Assembly (NCBI GenBank): GCA_030725715.1
Contig: JANRFG010000035.1
Location: 1-43,495, forward strand
Length of the DNA stretch: 43,495 nucleotides
DNA from: Opitutales bacterium
GTDB lineage: Bacteria > Verrucomicrobiota > Verrucomicrobiia > Opitutales > UBA953
Direction of reading: 5' to 3'
Shown here: one piece after another, positions 1 to 7,039 of the stretch
Position numbering within the stretch: position 1 is the first letter of the stretch
How the letters are laid out: each line of letters opens with the position of its first letter
Translations under genes and position numbers: made by a program
Notes under the pieces: model-generated
Seen by the model: only the letters and a program-made list of their open reading frames with translations
Databases searched by the model: none
What the model was told of the DNA's origin: nothing

Positions 1-1038
1 CCGGCGCCGAAGGCCAAGGCCAAGCCGGCCGCCAAGCCGGCTCCGAAGCCCGCGTCCAAGGTCGTCGCCAAGCCGGCGTCGAAGGTCCCGGCCCCGAAGG
101 GCAAGGCCGCCGCCCCCGTGAAGTCCGCCAAGGCGGCTCCGGCCCCGGTCGCGAAGAAGGGCGCCGCACCGGCCGCTCCGGTCAAGAACGCCAAGGCGGC
201 TCCGGCGGCCAAGGGCAAGGCCACGAAGGCGCCCAGGGTCGACCACGCCGTGCAGAAGGGCATGCTCGACAAGCACCGCGACGTCCACCACCAGTCGGCC
301 GCCCTGGACGTCCCGGTGCGTCCGAAACTCCAGTATTACACCCTGGCCGACCTCAAGGCCCATCTCGAGAAGCGCAACAAGACGAAGTCCAAGCTGAACG
401 TCTGGGTGCCGGACGAAGAGCGCAAGGCGCGCGAGAAGGCCGCCGCCGCCGCCCGTTCGCAGGGCAACCGCTCGAACAACATCGCGGCCGCCTCCATCGC
501 CGACCTGCTCGGCGGTTCCAACCCCTTCCGCAAGGGCGAAGGTTTCGTCGACGAATCGAAGCAGGTCCCCGAGAAGTTCCGCCGCTACTACCGCCTCCTC
601 GTGGACATGCGCGACGCGCTCCACAAGGGCCTCGCCTTCCACTCCGAGGAAGCGCTCAAGAAGTCGGGCAAGGACGACGCCGGCGACCTTTCGGGTTACT
701 CGCAGCACCTCGCCGACGCGGGCACCGACACCGCCGACCGCGACTTCGCCCTTTCGCTGATCTCCAACGAGCAGGAAGCGCTCAAGGAGATCGCCGACGC
801 CATCGAACGCATGAAGCGGGGCACCTACGGGGTCTGTGAGATCACCAACAAGGCGATCCCGGCCGCGCGCCTCATCGCCGTGCCGTTCACCCGTTATTCC
901 CTCGAAGGCCAGAAGGAGCTCGAGCGCAACCGTCGCGCCCATCGTCGTCGCGGCGGCAACCCGCTCGGCGAGATCGGCGACGAAGTCGGCTTCGGCACCG
1001 GCGGCGGCGGCGGCGAAGACGACCCGAGCGACACCTAA
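1..1038 (+). CDS. DksA/TraR-like protein with K/A/P-rich N-terminal tail (5' partial)
   Basis: The reading frame is open from base 1, so the true start lies to the left; the GTG at 118 is only the first in-window candidate. The first 80 or so codons encode a Lys/Ala/Pro low-complexity tail resembling histone H1-like or ribosomal tails. The C-terminal part (about bases 560-960) resembles DksA/TraR, which bind RNA polymerase through the secondary channel: an acidic helical region, then a YGVCE...IPAARL segment in the zinc-finger position. Only one Cys (codon 835-837) remains of the usual four; the second reads Thr and the last pair reads Ser and Gly, so a normal C4 zinc site cannot form. A Gly-rich acidic C-terminus follows. 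The gene precedes lspA by 14 bp, so co-transcription is likely. Family assignment is fairly secure; activity is uncertain. Confidence 0.75.
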   Translation, partial: PAPKAKAKPAAKPAPKPASKVVAKPASKVPAPKGKAAAPVKSAKAAPAPVAKKGAAPAAPVKNAKAAPAAKGKATKAPRVDHAVQKGMLDKHRDVHHQSAALDVPVRPKLQYYTLADLKAHLEKRNKTKSKLNVWVPDEERKAREKAAAAARSQGNRSNNIAAASIADLLGGSNPFRKGEGFVDESKQVPEKFRRYYRLLVDMRDALHKGLAFHSEEALKKSGKDDAGDLSGYSQHLADAGTDTADRDFALSLISNEQEALKEIADAIERMKRGTYGVCEITNKAIPAARLIAVPFTRYSLEGQKELERNRRAHRRRGGNPLGEIGDEVGFGTGGGGGEDDPSDT

Positions 1039-1052
1039 GCGCGCCGTCTCCG

Positions 1053-1607
1053 ATGTTCGCCCGGCTTCGCCCCTACCTGTCCTTCTGGACGGTCTGCGTG
1101 GCCGCGATCGTCACGGACGTCGCGACCAAGCTGCTGGTGGTGCGGCACATCCCGTTCGGCGCGTATTTCGGCGACGACCCCGACCGCGCGCCGATCTTCG
1201 TCTTCCCTTGGTTCTGGATCGTGCACGTCGGCAACAAAGGCGCCGCCTGGGGGCTGGGCGCCGAGCACGACGTCCGTCCGTTCCTGGTCTTCCTCGCCTT
1301 GGCCGTGCTCGCGCTCGTCTGGCGCTGGCGTCAGCCGCTCCTGCGCGAACTCCAGGGCGGCCAGCTCGCCTTCGGACTCTTCGTCGGCGGCACCTTGGGC
1401 AACGTGCGCGACCGCCTCTTCGGCGACCACGTCATCGACTTCATCGACGTCCATCTGCCCTATTACCGGTTCCCCGCCTTCAACGTGGCGGACTCCTGCA
1501 TCTGCGTCGGCGTAGGCATCTACGTGATCATGTCCTACCGGCATGACCGCCTGCGTCGCGAGGCCATCGTCTCGCACGGCGGCGAGGATCCGCCGCCCGG
1601 CGCATGA
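1053..1607 (+). CDS. lspA: Lipoprotein signal peptidase (signal peptidase II)
   Basis: Inner-membrane aspartyl protease that cleaves signal peptides from diacylglyceryl-modified prolipoproteins. The 184-residue protein has the family's four hydrophobic segments and its conserved blocks: D22 in the first helix, an N-x-GAAWG block near residues 61-67, GNVRDR with catalytic D120, and FNVAD with catalytic D147. Its length is close to the usual 160-180. It starts 14 bp after the DksA-like gene and its stop overlaps the next start by 4 bp (ATGA), so the three genes probably form one transcript. Its substrates in this window would include the lipobox proteins at 4050 and 20131. Confidence 0.95.
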   Translation: MFARLRPYLSFWTVCVAAIVTDVATKLLVVRHIPFGAYFGDDPDRAPIFVFPWFWIVHVGNKGAAWGLGAEHDVRPFLVFLALAVLALVWRWRQPLLRELQGGQLAFGLFVGGTLGNVRDRLFGDHVIDFIDVHLPYYRFPAFNVADSCICVGVGIYVIMSYRHDRLRREAIVSHGGEDPPPGA

Positions 1608-2218
1608 GCGTGCGCTTCGACCTCGCGGCCCATCCCGGCGCGCAGGCGTATCGCCTCCTCGCGGGCCTGGTCGTCCCCCGGCCGATCGCCTTGGTCACGA
1701 CGATCGACGCCGCGGGCGTGGTCAACGCCGCGCCGTTCTCCTTCTTCAACGTCATGGGCACCGAGCCGGCGCTCTCCGTGCTCGCCCCGGCCGACCGTGA
1801 TGACGGCACGCCCAAGGACACCGCGGCCAACCTGCACGCCAACGGCGAATGCGTCATCCATATCTGCGACGAAGCCGTCGCGGCGCGGATGGTCGAGTGC
1901 GCGCGTCCGCTGCCGCCCGGCGTGAGCGAGGTGCCGCGCGCCGGCTTCACGTTGACGCCCTCGGAGCGCGTGCGCGTCCCGCGGCTCGTCGAATGCCCCG
2001 TGGCCCTCGAAGGCCGCGTGCTCGATATCCGTAAATACGGCGACAACCGCCTCGTCGTGATCGAACTCCTGCTCGCGCACGTGCGCGAAGGCGTGGCCGA
2101 TCCCGCGACCTGGAAGGTCGACTACGCGCAATATGCCCCGGTCGGACGGATGAACAGTCCCGACGGCTACGCGCGCACGACGGACCGTTTCACGCTGCGG
2201 TTCCCGTCGGAGGCCTGA
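1604..2218 (+). CDS. Flavin reductase family protein (FMN-binding split barrel)
   Basis: The 204-residue protein matches the DIM6/NTAB-type flavin reductase fold, which binds FMN on a split beta-barrel and reduces it with NAD(P)H or serves as a flavoprotein oxidoreductase. Visible family features are an early VVPRPIALVTT strand, the NAAPFSFFNVM segment that contacts flavin, and a C-terminal YAPVGRM block followed by a Y-x-R-T segment. The electron donor and real substrate cannot be read from the sequence. It overlaps lspA by 4 bp and its stop abuts the stop of the convergent RluA-like gene, forming CTGATCAG at 2215-2222. Translational coupling to lspA is likely, but a functional link is not obvious. 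Confidence 0.85.
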   Translation: MSVRFDLAAHPGAQAYRLLAGLVVPRPIALVTTIDAAGVVNAAPFSFFNVMGTEPALSVLAPADRDDGTPKDTAANLHANGECVIHICDEAVAARMVECARPLPPGVSEVPRAGFTLTPSERVRVPRLVECPVALEGRVLDIRKYGDNRLVVIELLLAHVREGVADPATWKVDYAQYAPVGRMNSPDGYARTTDRFTLRFPSEA

Positions 2219-3022
2219 TCAGATCCCTTTAGAGAGGCGCTTCACCACCGTCGCGAAATCGTCGGGACGCGGGGCGACGATCTCGAACGTCTGGCCGGCG
2301 ACCTTGCCGGTCACGCGGGCGACGCGCAGGAGCAGGCCGCGGTGGAGCGGCTTGTCCTCGCCTTTGTTGAGGCGGCCCTTCGGCGTCGTGTCGGTGAGCG
2401 TCACGCGGCCCGAGCGGCCATATTTCAGTTCGCCGGCGATGCGGATCCCGCATTCGGCGGCGTGGATGCGCACCTGGTCGCGGCGAGGGAAGGGCGTGTG
2501 CGCGGCCCAGACACGCCAGCGACCGCAGGCGCGGCCGGGTTCGAAGCGGGTCTGCGCGTGCTTGCCGTTGCGGTGCGAGACGAAGGCGCGCTCCTGGGAG
2601 TCGTCCATCCCGACCGGCAGGTCGCAGAGGCCGGCGTCTTCCGGGGCGTCTTCGGTGCGGGCTACGAATTCATATTCGAAGCGGAAGGCGCCCGAGCCGA
2701 GGGCTTCGCGCCAACCGGCCATGGCCGTCGCGCGGTCGGCGAGGATCACGATGCCGGCGGTCTCGGGTTCGGGTCCGAAGACCGCGGCCGGTTCGGCGAG
2801 CCCGAGGCGGACCATCTCCGGCTTGCCGGCTTCGAGCTGCGTACGGAGCTGCCCGAGGAGGGTGGGGGCGCCGTGCTGCCACGGGTGTTCCTCGAAGGCC
2901 ACGCCGCTCGGCTTGGCCAGGGCGACCCAGCCGGCGCCGTGGGCCAGGACGTCCATGCGCACGGCCTCTTCGCCGAGCAGGCCGGCGGCGAAACCGATGG
3001 AGGCGGGGAGGGAGGCGGACAT
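2219..3022 (-). CDS. RluA-like pseudouridine synthase homologue lacking the catalytic motif
   Basis: RluA-family enzymes convert uridine to pseudouridine in rRNA or tRNA using an invariant Asp in an HRLDR-x-TSG motif. This 267-residue protein keeps the fold signatures: VALAKPSGV near residues 33-41, a block at 165-190 ending QVRIH, a following G-x-x-IAGELKYGR, and LHRGLLLRVARV near the end. The catalytic block reads FGPEPETAG (residues 82-90), so Glu85 sits where Asp should be and the His/Arg residues are gone. The protein may be inactive, act as an RNA-binding protein, or have another chemistry. The frame is intact and codon use is normal, so it is not an obvious pseudogene. It follows rpsT on the same strand, beyond that gene's terminator. 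Confidence 0.75.
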   Translation of the reverse strand: MSASLPASIGFAAGLLGEEAVRMDVLAHGAGWVALAKPSGVAFEEHPWQHGAPTLLGQLRTQLEAGKPEMVRLGLAEPAAVFGPEPETAGIVILADRATAMAGWREALGSGAFRFEYEFVARTEDAPEDAGLCDLPVGMDDSQERAFVSHRNGKHAQTRFEPGRACGRWRVWAAHTPFPRRDQVRIHAAECGIRIAGELKYGRSGRVTLTDTTPKGRLNKGEDKPLHRGLLLRVARVTGKVAGQTFEIVAPRPDDFATVVKRLSKGI

Positions 3023-3031
3023 CTCAGGAAC

Positions 3032-3061
3032 AAAAAAACCCCGGCGCCGAGGCGACGGGGT
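3032..3061 (-). terminator. Intrinsic terminator downstream of rpsT
   Basis: On the minus strand a six-base-pair stem ACCCCG/CGGGGT (3056-3061 with 3038-3043) with a 12-base loop is followed directly by a run of T (3032-3038). It lies 22 bp past the rpsT stop and just ahead of the RluA-like start, so it should limit read-through into that gene. Confidence 0.8.
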
Positions 3062-3082
3062 CGGTGAGGGGCCAGCCCCGCA

Positions 3083-3328
3083 TTACTTCTTGGCGGCGGC
3101 GAGCTTCTTCGCGAGGCGAGCCTTGATGCGGTTCGCCTTGTTGCGATGGATCACGCCGGTCTTCGCGGCCTTGTCGGCGGCGGAAGCGACCTGGGAGGCG
3201 GAAGCGGCGACGTTGGCGCCGGTCAGGCTCTTGACGAAGCCCTTGAGGCGGGTGCGGACGATCTTGTTGTGCTCGGCGCGACGGGCGGTCTGGCGGATGC
3301 TCTTCTTGTTAGCTTTGATGTTGGCCAT
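3083..3328 (-). CDS. rpsT: 30S ribosomal protein S20
   Basis: S20 binds 16S rRNA and supports early 30S assembly. The 81-residue basic protein begins MANIKANKKSIRQ and carries the typical S20 helical pattern, with NKIVRTRLK near residues 20-29 and an HRNKANRIKARLAKK segment near the end. The length is close to the family's usual 85-90. The leader shows no Shine-Dalgarno sequence (it reads ctactgacacac before ATG). It is a single-gene unit with its own terminator, as is common for rpsT. Confidence 0.97.
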   Translation of the reverse strand: MANIKANKKSIRQTARRAEHNKIVRTRLKGFVKSLTGANVAASASQVASAADKAAKTGVIHRNKANRIKARLAKKLAAAKK

Positions 3329-3395
3329 GTGTGTCAGTAGGGAAGCCGTGGGCGGCCCTCGGAGTCAACGCGGATTTCAGGGATAAAGGCAGGGA

Positions 3396-3418
3396 GAGGC
3401 CCCCTTGGGAGGGGCCTC
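3396..3418 (-). terminator. Probable terminator of tRNA-Tyr
   Basis: On the minus strand GAGGCCCC (3411-3418) pairs with GGGGCCTC (3396-3403) around a seven-base loop, 11 bases past the encoded CCA end of the tRNA. The following sequence is only moderately T-rich (TCCCTGCCTTT), so termination strength is uncertain. Confidence 0.6.
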
Positions 3419-3429
3419 GGACGTCCTGC

Positions 3430-3516
3430 TGGTGGAAGGGGTGGGATTCGAACCCACGAACAGCGAAGCTGAACGGATTTACAGTCCGCGACCTTTAGCC
3501 ACTTGGATACCCTTCC
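3430..3516 (-). tRNA. tRNA-Tyr (anticodon GTA)
   Basis: The minus strand folds into a class II tRNA of 87 bases. The acceptor stem GGAAGGG (3510-3516) pairs with CCCTTCC (3434-3440); the discriminator is A and the terminal CCA is encoded (3430-3432). The T arm is GTGGG-TTCGAAT-CCCAC. The anticodon GTA lies at 3480-3482, between a C-T pair and AA as expected for tRNA-Tyr, and a long variable arm (GTTCAGCTTCGCTGTTC region) fits the bacterial tyrosine type. No introns or mismatches in the acceptor stem. Confidence 0.96.
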
Positions 3517-3652
3517 GGCCAACAGGACGGGCAACTTGGCACTGCCGCAGGTCCATGACAAGCGCTTTCGCTGGCCTTAAAGGTCCTTTCTGCCGGCGGA
3601 GGGCGGAAGATTACCCCTTTCCACCATCAGGCGGCCCGTTAGGCTGACATGC

Positions 3653-4039
3653 ATGCCTGCCGTGCCGCTGATCGTCCTCATCGACGGGGAATGCGCCCTC
3701 TGCAACGGGTCGGCCGTCTGGCTCGCCCGGCGGAATGCGGCGGGCCGGCTGATCTTCGCGACCAACCGTGGGGTGGCCGCCCGCGTGGCCGGCGAACCGC
3801 CGGGCGGAGACCCCGACACGATCGTCGTCTGGGACGGCTCGCGTCGGCTGGTCCGCTCACAGGCCGTGCGCGCCATGCTTGCGGCCGTGGGCGGCGGCTG
3901 GGCCGCCTTGGCCGCCGTCGCCGGCTGCCTGCCCGTCGCGTGGCTCGACTTCGCCTACGACCAGGCCGCCCGCCGTCGTCATCGGTTCGCCGGACAGGCG
4001 ACCTGTACGCGCTTGAGCCCGTACGACCTCGCCGAGTAG
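3653..4039 (+). CDS. DCC family thiol-disulfide oxidoreductase-like protein (DUF393)
   Basis: The 128-residue protein carries the defining DGECALC block near residues 11-17 (D-x-x-C-x-L-C), the motif after which the DCC family is named. Members are small, thioredoxin-fold-like proteins proposed to act in thiol-disulfide exchange; this role is predicted, not well proven. The later residues include a central hydrophobic Ala/Gly-rich helix and a further Cys near the C-terminus. The ATG at 3653 follows within 140 bp of the divergent tRNA-Tyr; no strong ribosome-binding site is visible. The next gene begins 10 bp after the stop and may be co-transcribed. Confidence 0.8.
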   Translation: MPAVPLIVLIDGECALCNGSAVWLARRNAAGRLIFATNRGVAARVAGEPPGGDPDTIVVWDGSRRLVRSQAVRAMLAAVGGGWAALAAVAGCLPVAWLDFAYDQAARRRHRFAGQATCTRLSPYDLAE

Positions 4040-4049
4040 AAGGATACCG

Positions 4050-4340
4050 ATGAAGTCCGTACCCCGCGCCCTCCTGCTCGCGAGCTTCGCGTGGCTCGCG
4101 GGCTGCTCCATCTTCCCGGATCCGAAGCGCGACCAGGTCATCCAGCAGGAACGCATGCAGGATGACACCGACGAACGGAAGGCGCGCCTGAAGGCCAAGG
4201 GCACGCTCAGCCCGCAGGAATACGAGCTCATGGCCCGCAAGATGGGTTGGACGACCAAGGGTGAGCCCGGCCTGCCGCCGCCGCCTTCGATCGAAGAGCT
4301 GGAGAAGCGCGTCAAGGCCGCGGAAACGCCCAAGCCCTGA
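4050..4340 (+). CDS. Small lipoprotein of unknown function
   Basis: The 96-residue product has a lipoprotein signal: basic start, hydrophobic stretch and the lipobox LAGC with Cys at about residue 19. The mature part is charged and helical (many Lys, Glu, Arg), with a Pro-rich patch near residues 75-78, and shows no domain I recognise. An AAGGA sequence lies about five bases before the ATG, one of the few Shine-Dalgarno-like sites here. The stop overlaps the OppB-like start by one base (TGATG), so the lipoprotein and the permease pair are very likely translated together. It is far too short to be an oligopeptide-binding protein. Confidence 0.7.
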   Translation: MKSVPRALLLASFAWLAGCSIFPDPKRDQVIQQERMQDDTDERKARLKAKGTLSPQEYELMARKMGWTTKGEPGLPPPPSIEELEKRVKAAETPKP

Positions 4341-5257
4341 TGGCCTACGTCCTGCGCCGGCTGCTGGAGATGGTCCCCGTCCTCCTCGTGGTGGTCGTCG
4401 CGACGTTCTTCCTCGCGCACGCCGTGCCCGGCGGGCCGTTCGATAAGGACCGGCCGCTGCCCGCCGAGGTCAAGGCGCGCCTCGAGGCGTATTACGGCCT
4501 CGACCAACCGTTGCCGAAACAGCTCGGCAACTACGTCGTCAATCTCGCGCAGGGCGATCTCGGTCCCTCTCTCAAGTATCCCGGCTGGACCGTGCGCGAA
4601 GTCATCGGCTCGCGCATCGGCGTCTCGTGCGCGCTGGGCTTCGTCTCCCTCTTCATCGCCGTCCTCATCGGCGTGCCGGTCGGCGTGCTCGCCGCGTCGC
4701 GACCCAACAGCTGGCTCGATCGCGTCCCGATGGGCTTCACGCTCGTCGGCATCTGCGTGCCGTCGTTCGTGCTCGGCCCGATCCTCGCGCTCGTCTTCGC
4801 GCTCGGCCTCGGCTGGTTGCCGCCGTGCGGCTGGGGTGAACCGGAGCACTTCATCCTGCCTGCGCTCACGCTCGGCCTGATCACCGCCGCGCCGCTCGCG
4901 CGCCTCACGCGGGGCTCGCTCATGGAGGTGCGCTCGCTGGATTACGTGCGCACCGCGCGCGCCAAGGGCGTGCCCCCGCTGCGCGTCTGGTTCGTCCACG
5001 CCTTGCGTAATGCGCTCTTGCCTGTCGTCACGTATCTCGGCCCCGCCGCCGCCGGCCTGGTGTCGGGCTCTTTCGTGGTCGAGTCGCTCTTCGACGTCCC
5101 GGGCATGGGCCGGCTCTTCGTCACCGCCATCATCAACCGCGACGTCATGCTGATCCTCGGCACGACGATCGTGTACGCGGCGGCGCTCCTCTTCCTCAAC
5201 CTCGCGGCCGACCTGGCCAACGCCGCGCTGAACCCCAAGGTGGCCCGCGGCCGATGA
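4340..5257 (+). CDS. oppB: ABC transporter permease, DppB/OppB family
   Basis: Inner-membrane subunit of a peptide/nickel-type ABC importer. The 305-residue protein begins with the typical YVLRRLLEMVPVLLVV first helix and a periplasmic segment (GLDQPLPKQ ... GDLG), then five more membrane segments. The cytoplasmic EAA loop, which docks on the ATPase, is at about residues 197-225 (YVRTARAKG). A VESLFDVPGMG block near residues 250-260 is diagnostic of the family. It overlaps the lipoprotein by one base and the OppC-like gene by four. No binding protein or ATPase is encoded nearby, so partners must be elsewhere. The substrate is unknown. Confidence 0.9.
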   Translation: MAYVLRRLLEMVPVLLVVVVATFFLAHAVPGGPFDKDRPLPAEVKARLEAYYGLDQPLPKQLGNYVVNLAQGDLGPSLKYPGWTVREVIGSRIGVSCALGFVSLFIAVLIGVPVGVLAASRPNSWLDRVPMGFTLVGICVPSFVLGPILALVFALGLGWLPPCGWGEPEHFILPALTLGLITAAPLARLTRGSLMEVRSLDYVRTARAKGVPPLRVWFVHALRNALLPVVTYLGPAAAGLVSGSFVVESLFDVPGMGRLFVTAIINRDVMLILGTTIVYAAALLFLNLAADLANAALNPKVARGR

Positions 5258-6117
5258 ACGCACCCGTCGTCGAGACCCTCGCCTCCGAGAGCGGCTGGCT
5301 GCGCTTCCGGAAGGACCGCGCCGCGGTCTGGTCCGGCTGGTTCCTCGTGGCCATCGCGGCCGTCTGCTTCCTGTCGCCGTGGATCTCGCCGTATCCGTAT
5401 ATGGAGCAGAACCTCGCGCAGAGCGCCATGGCTCCCTCGTCGGCGCACTGGCTCGGTACCGACCTCCTCGGACGTGACGTCCTTTCGCGCCTGCTCCAGG
5501 GCGGCATGATCTCGCTCTTCGTCGGCCTCATCGCCACCGCCGTGGCCCTCGTGCTCGGCATCTGCTACGGCGTGTTCGCGGCGGAAGTCGGCGGACGCGC
5601 CGAGGACCTCCTGATGCGCGGCGTGGACGTCGTGAGCACGCTGCCGCTGACGCTCATCGTCATCCTCGCCACGGTCGTCTTCGGCCAGAACCTCCCGATG
5701 ATCTTCCTGGCCGTGGGCGGCGTCTCGTGGCTGACCATGGCGCGCATCATCCGCAACCAGACCCGCGAGCTGAAGGGCTCGCAGTTCGTGCAGGCCGCCG
5801 AATCGCTCGGGCAGTCGCGCTGGGGCATCTTCCGCCGGCATTACCTCCCCAACCTCGCCGGCACCATCGCCGTGTGCGCGACCCTGACCGTCCCCGGCGT
5901 GATGCTCCTGGAGGCCTTCGTGAGCTTCCTCGGGCTCGGCGTGAAGGCCCCGATGACCTCCTGGGGCCTGATGATCAAGGAAGGGGCCGACATCATGGAA
6001 GAGTGCCCCTGGCTGTTGGTCTCGCCCTCGGTCGTCTTCGCCCTGACGTTGCTGTCCCTCAACTTCCTCGGCGATGGCTTGCGCGACGCCTTCGATCCGC
6101 GTTCCTCCCGCAAGTAA
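5254..6117 (+). CDS. oppC: ABC transporter permease, DppC/OppC family
   Basis: Second membrane subunit of the same importer. The 287-residue protein has the OppC N-terminal domain (a cytoplasmic lead-in, one membrane helix, ISPYPY) and the hallmark HWLGTDLLGRDVLSRL region near residues 66-81, followed by five membrane segments. The EAA loop reads FVQAAESLGQSRWGIF near 175-190, and the motif LGLGVKAPMTSWG is conserved in the family. The start overlaps the oppB stop by 4 bp, so production is coupled. Expected ATPases OppD and OppF are not in the window. Confidence 0.9.
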   Translation: MNAPVVETLASESGWLRFRKDRAAVWSGWFLVAIAAVCFLSPWISPYPYMEQNLAQSAMAPSSAHWLGTDLLGRDVLSRLLQGGMISLFVGLIATAVALVLGICYGVFAAEVGGRAEDLLMRGVDVVSTLPLTLIVILATVVFGQNLPMIFLAVGGVSWLTMARIIRNQTRELKGSQFVQAAESLGQSRWGIFRRHYLPNLAGTIAVCATLTVPGVMLLEAFVSFLGLGVKAPMTSWGLMIKEGADIMEECPWLLVSPSVVFALTLLSLNFLGDGLRDAFDPRSSRK

Positions 6118-6120
6118 GCC

Positions 6121-6384
6121 ATGCCTCTCCGTCGCTATATCGTGATCCAGCCTGACGGCGCCGACGGCGAGGAGTTCGAGGTCGACCTGCCGGCGGACGC
6201 CCCGGATTTCACTGTGCACCCCGTGACGAAGGCCCCGTGCCGTCGGGTCATCGAGTCGCCCACGCTCACGACCAAGTATGGCGAAGGCGCCATGAAGCAG
6301 GGCCTGAGCGACCAGCGCCTGGCGCGGGCCGGCTTCCAGAAGCTGGAGAAGGACGGGCAGGGCGGCTGGAACAAGATCAACTGA
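6121..6384 (+). CDS. FmdB-like small protein without zinc-ribbon cysteines
   Basis: FmdB-family proteins are short putative regulatory proteins with an N-terminal zinc ribbon made of two Cys pairs, followed by an arginine pair and a variable tail. This 87-residue protein keeps the outline: MPLRRYIVIQ beta strand, a FEV strand, then HPVTKAPCRRVIESPTL, where HP and TKAPC occupy the second Cys-pair position. Only one Cys remains, so no zinc site is expected. The tail (LSDQRLARAGFQKLEK) is typical of relatives seen in the Planctomycetes-Verrucomicrobia group. It starts 3 bp after oppC and could be the last gene of that transcript. Assignment rests on the RRVI block and layout, so it is tentative. 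Confidence 0.55.
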   Translation: MPLRRYIVIQPDGADGEEFEVDLPADAPDFTVHPVTKAPCRRVIESPTLTTKYGEGAMKQGLSDQRLARAGFQKLEKDGQGGWNKIN

Positions 6385-6419
6385 GGCCCTCGGTCCCGTC
6401 GGCGACCTCGCCAAATGAA

Positions 6420-6443
6420 TCACCCCGCCGGGTGGCGGGGTGA
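6420..6443. terminator. GC-rich hairpin between the FmdB-like gene and rpsP
   Basis: A perfect 10-bp stem, TCACCCCGCC with GGCGGGGTGA, closes a four-base loop (GGGT, 6430-6433). It lies between the convergent FmdB-like gene and rpsP. T content after the stem is modest on both sides (ATTCATTT on the minus strand), so it may be a weak bidirectional terminator or an mRNA 3'-end stabiliser. Its core is nearly identical to the hairpin at 6994-7020. Confidence 0.6.
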
Positions 6444-6482
6444 AGCATCGTCAGGGTGGGCGTTTCCGCCGTGTAAATTAAC

Positions 6483-6740
6483 TTAGGCCTTGGCCGCTTC
6501 TTCGCGCGCGCGCTTCACGAGCGACTTCGCGGTGTCGGACGGCTGGGCGCCGAGCTTGACCCAATGGTCGACGCGCTCGACGTTGATCACCAGACCCGGG
6601 GTCTTGCCACGGGCGCGGGGATTGTAGTTGCCGAGGACTTCGACGAAACGGCCGTCGCGACGGATGGCTTGTTCGGCGACGACGAGGCGGTAGGTCGGCT
6701 CGTTTTTCGTACCGAAGCGTTGGAGGCGGATGCGTAGCAT
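6483..6740 (-). CDS. rpsP: 30S ribosomal protein S16
   Basis: S16 is a small-subunit protein needed for 30S assembly. The 85-residue protein starts MLRIRLQRFGTKNEPTYRLV and contains the family-typical RRDGRFVEVLGNYNPR near residues 26-41 and a VDHWVKLGAQPSDT segment. Length matches the family (about 80-90). In many bacteria the order is rpsP-rimM-trmD-rplS; here rpsP stands alone, downstream of rplS and behind that gene's terminator, with no rimM in the window. The leader (caccttctcccaatcca) has no Shine-Dalgarno sequence. A promoter candidate is at 6856-6885. Confidence 0.97.
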   Translation of the reverse strand: MLRIRLQRFGTKNEPTYRLVVAEQAIRRDGRFVEVLGNYNPRARGKTPGLVINVERVDHWVKLGAQPSDTAKSLVKRAREEAAKA

Positions 6741-6855
6741 TGGATTGGGAGAAGGTGGTGAGTTGCCGCCCCCGGAGGGTTTCCAAAAGACGGACGTGGA
6801 AAAACGCAGGAGGGAGGGGGAGAGTCAAGCCTTCCCCAGCAGCTTTTCGGGAAAA

Positions 6856-6885
6856 ATTATCCCCAGGGTCCGGCGCCCCTCTCAA
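6856..6885 (-). promoter_or_regulatory. Predicted sigma-70-type promoter for rpsP
   Basis: Reading the minus strand, TTGAGA (6880-6885) and GATAAT (6856-6861) are separated by 18 bases, close to the TTGACA/TATAAT consensus. A transcript starting near 6849 would have a leader of about 110 bases before the rpsP ATG. The 299-base gap 6741-7039 holds this promoter and the rplS terminator; I see no other gene in it. Confidence 0.5.
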
Positions 6886-6993
6886 AACACGCAAAACAAG
6901 CCACTGTGAATAAATGACTTAGTGCGTATCTTGCGAATAGGGGGCCGGAGGGCCTTTTCTGCGTCCGCCCGGTCGCGCCGCGGATCCGGGCAC

Positions 6994-7020
6994 AAAAAAC
7001 CCCGCCAGGTGGCGGGGTTT
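6994..7020 (-). terminator. Intrinsic terminator downstream of rplS
   Basis: A 10-bp stem AAACCCCGCC/GGCGGGGTTT with a four-base loop (7007-7010) is followed on the minus strand by TTT and further T residues. The flanking A and T runs make it potentially bidirectional, but the gene it serves is rplS, whose stop is 20 bp upstream. Confidence 0.85.
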
Positions 7021-7039
7021 CGGAGCAGCCTCGGGAGGC

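Noticed and set aside
3405-3647. Small open frames over tRNA-Tyr
   Set aside because: They run across the tRNA gene and its flanks on both strands and encode no plausible protein.
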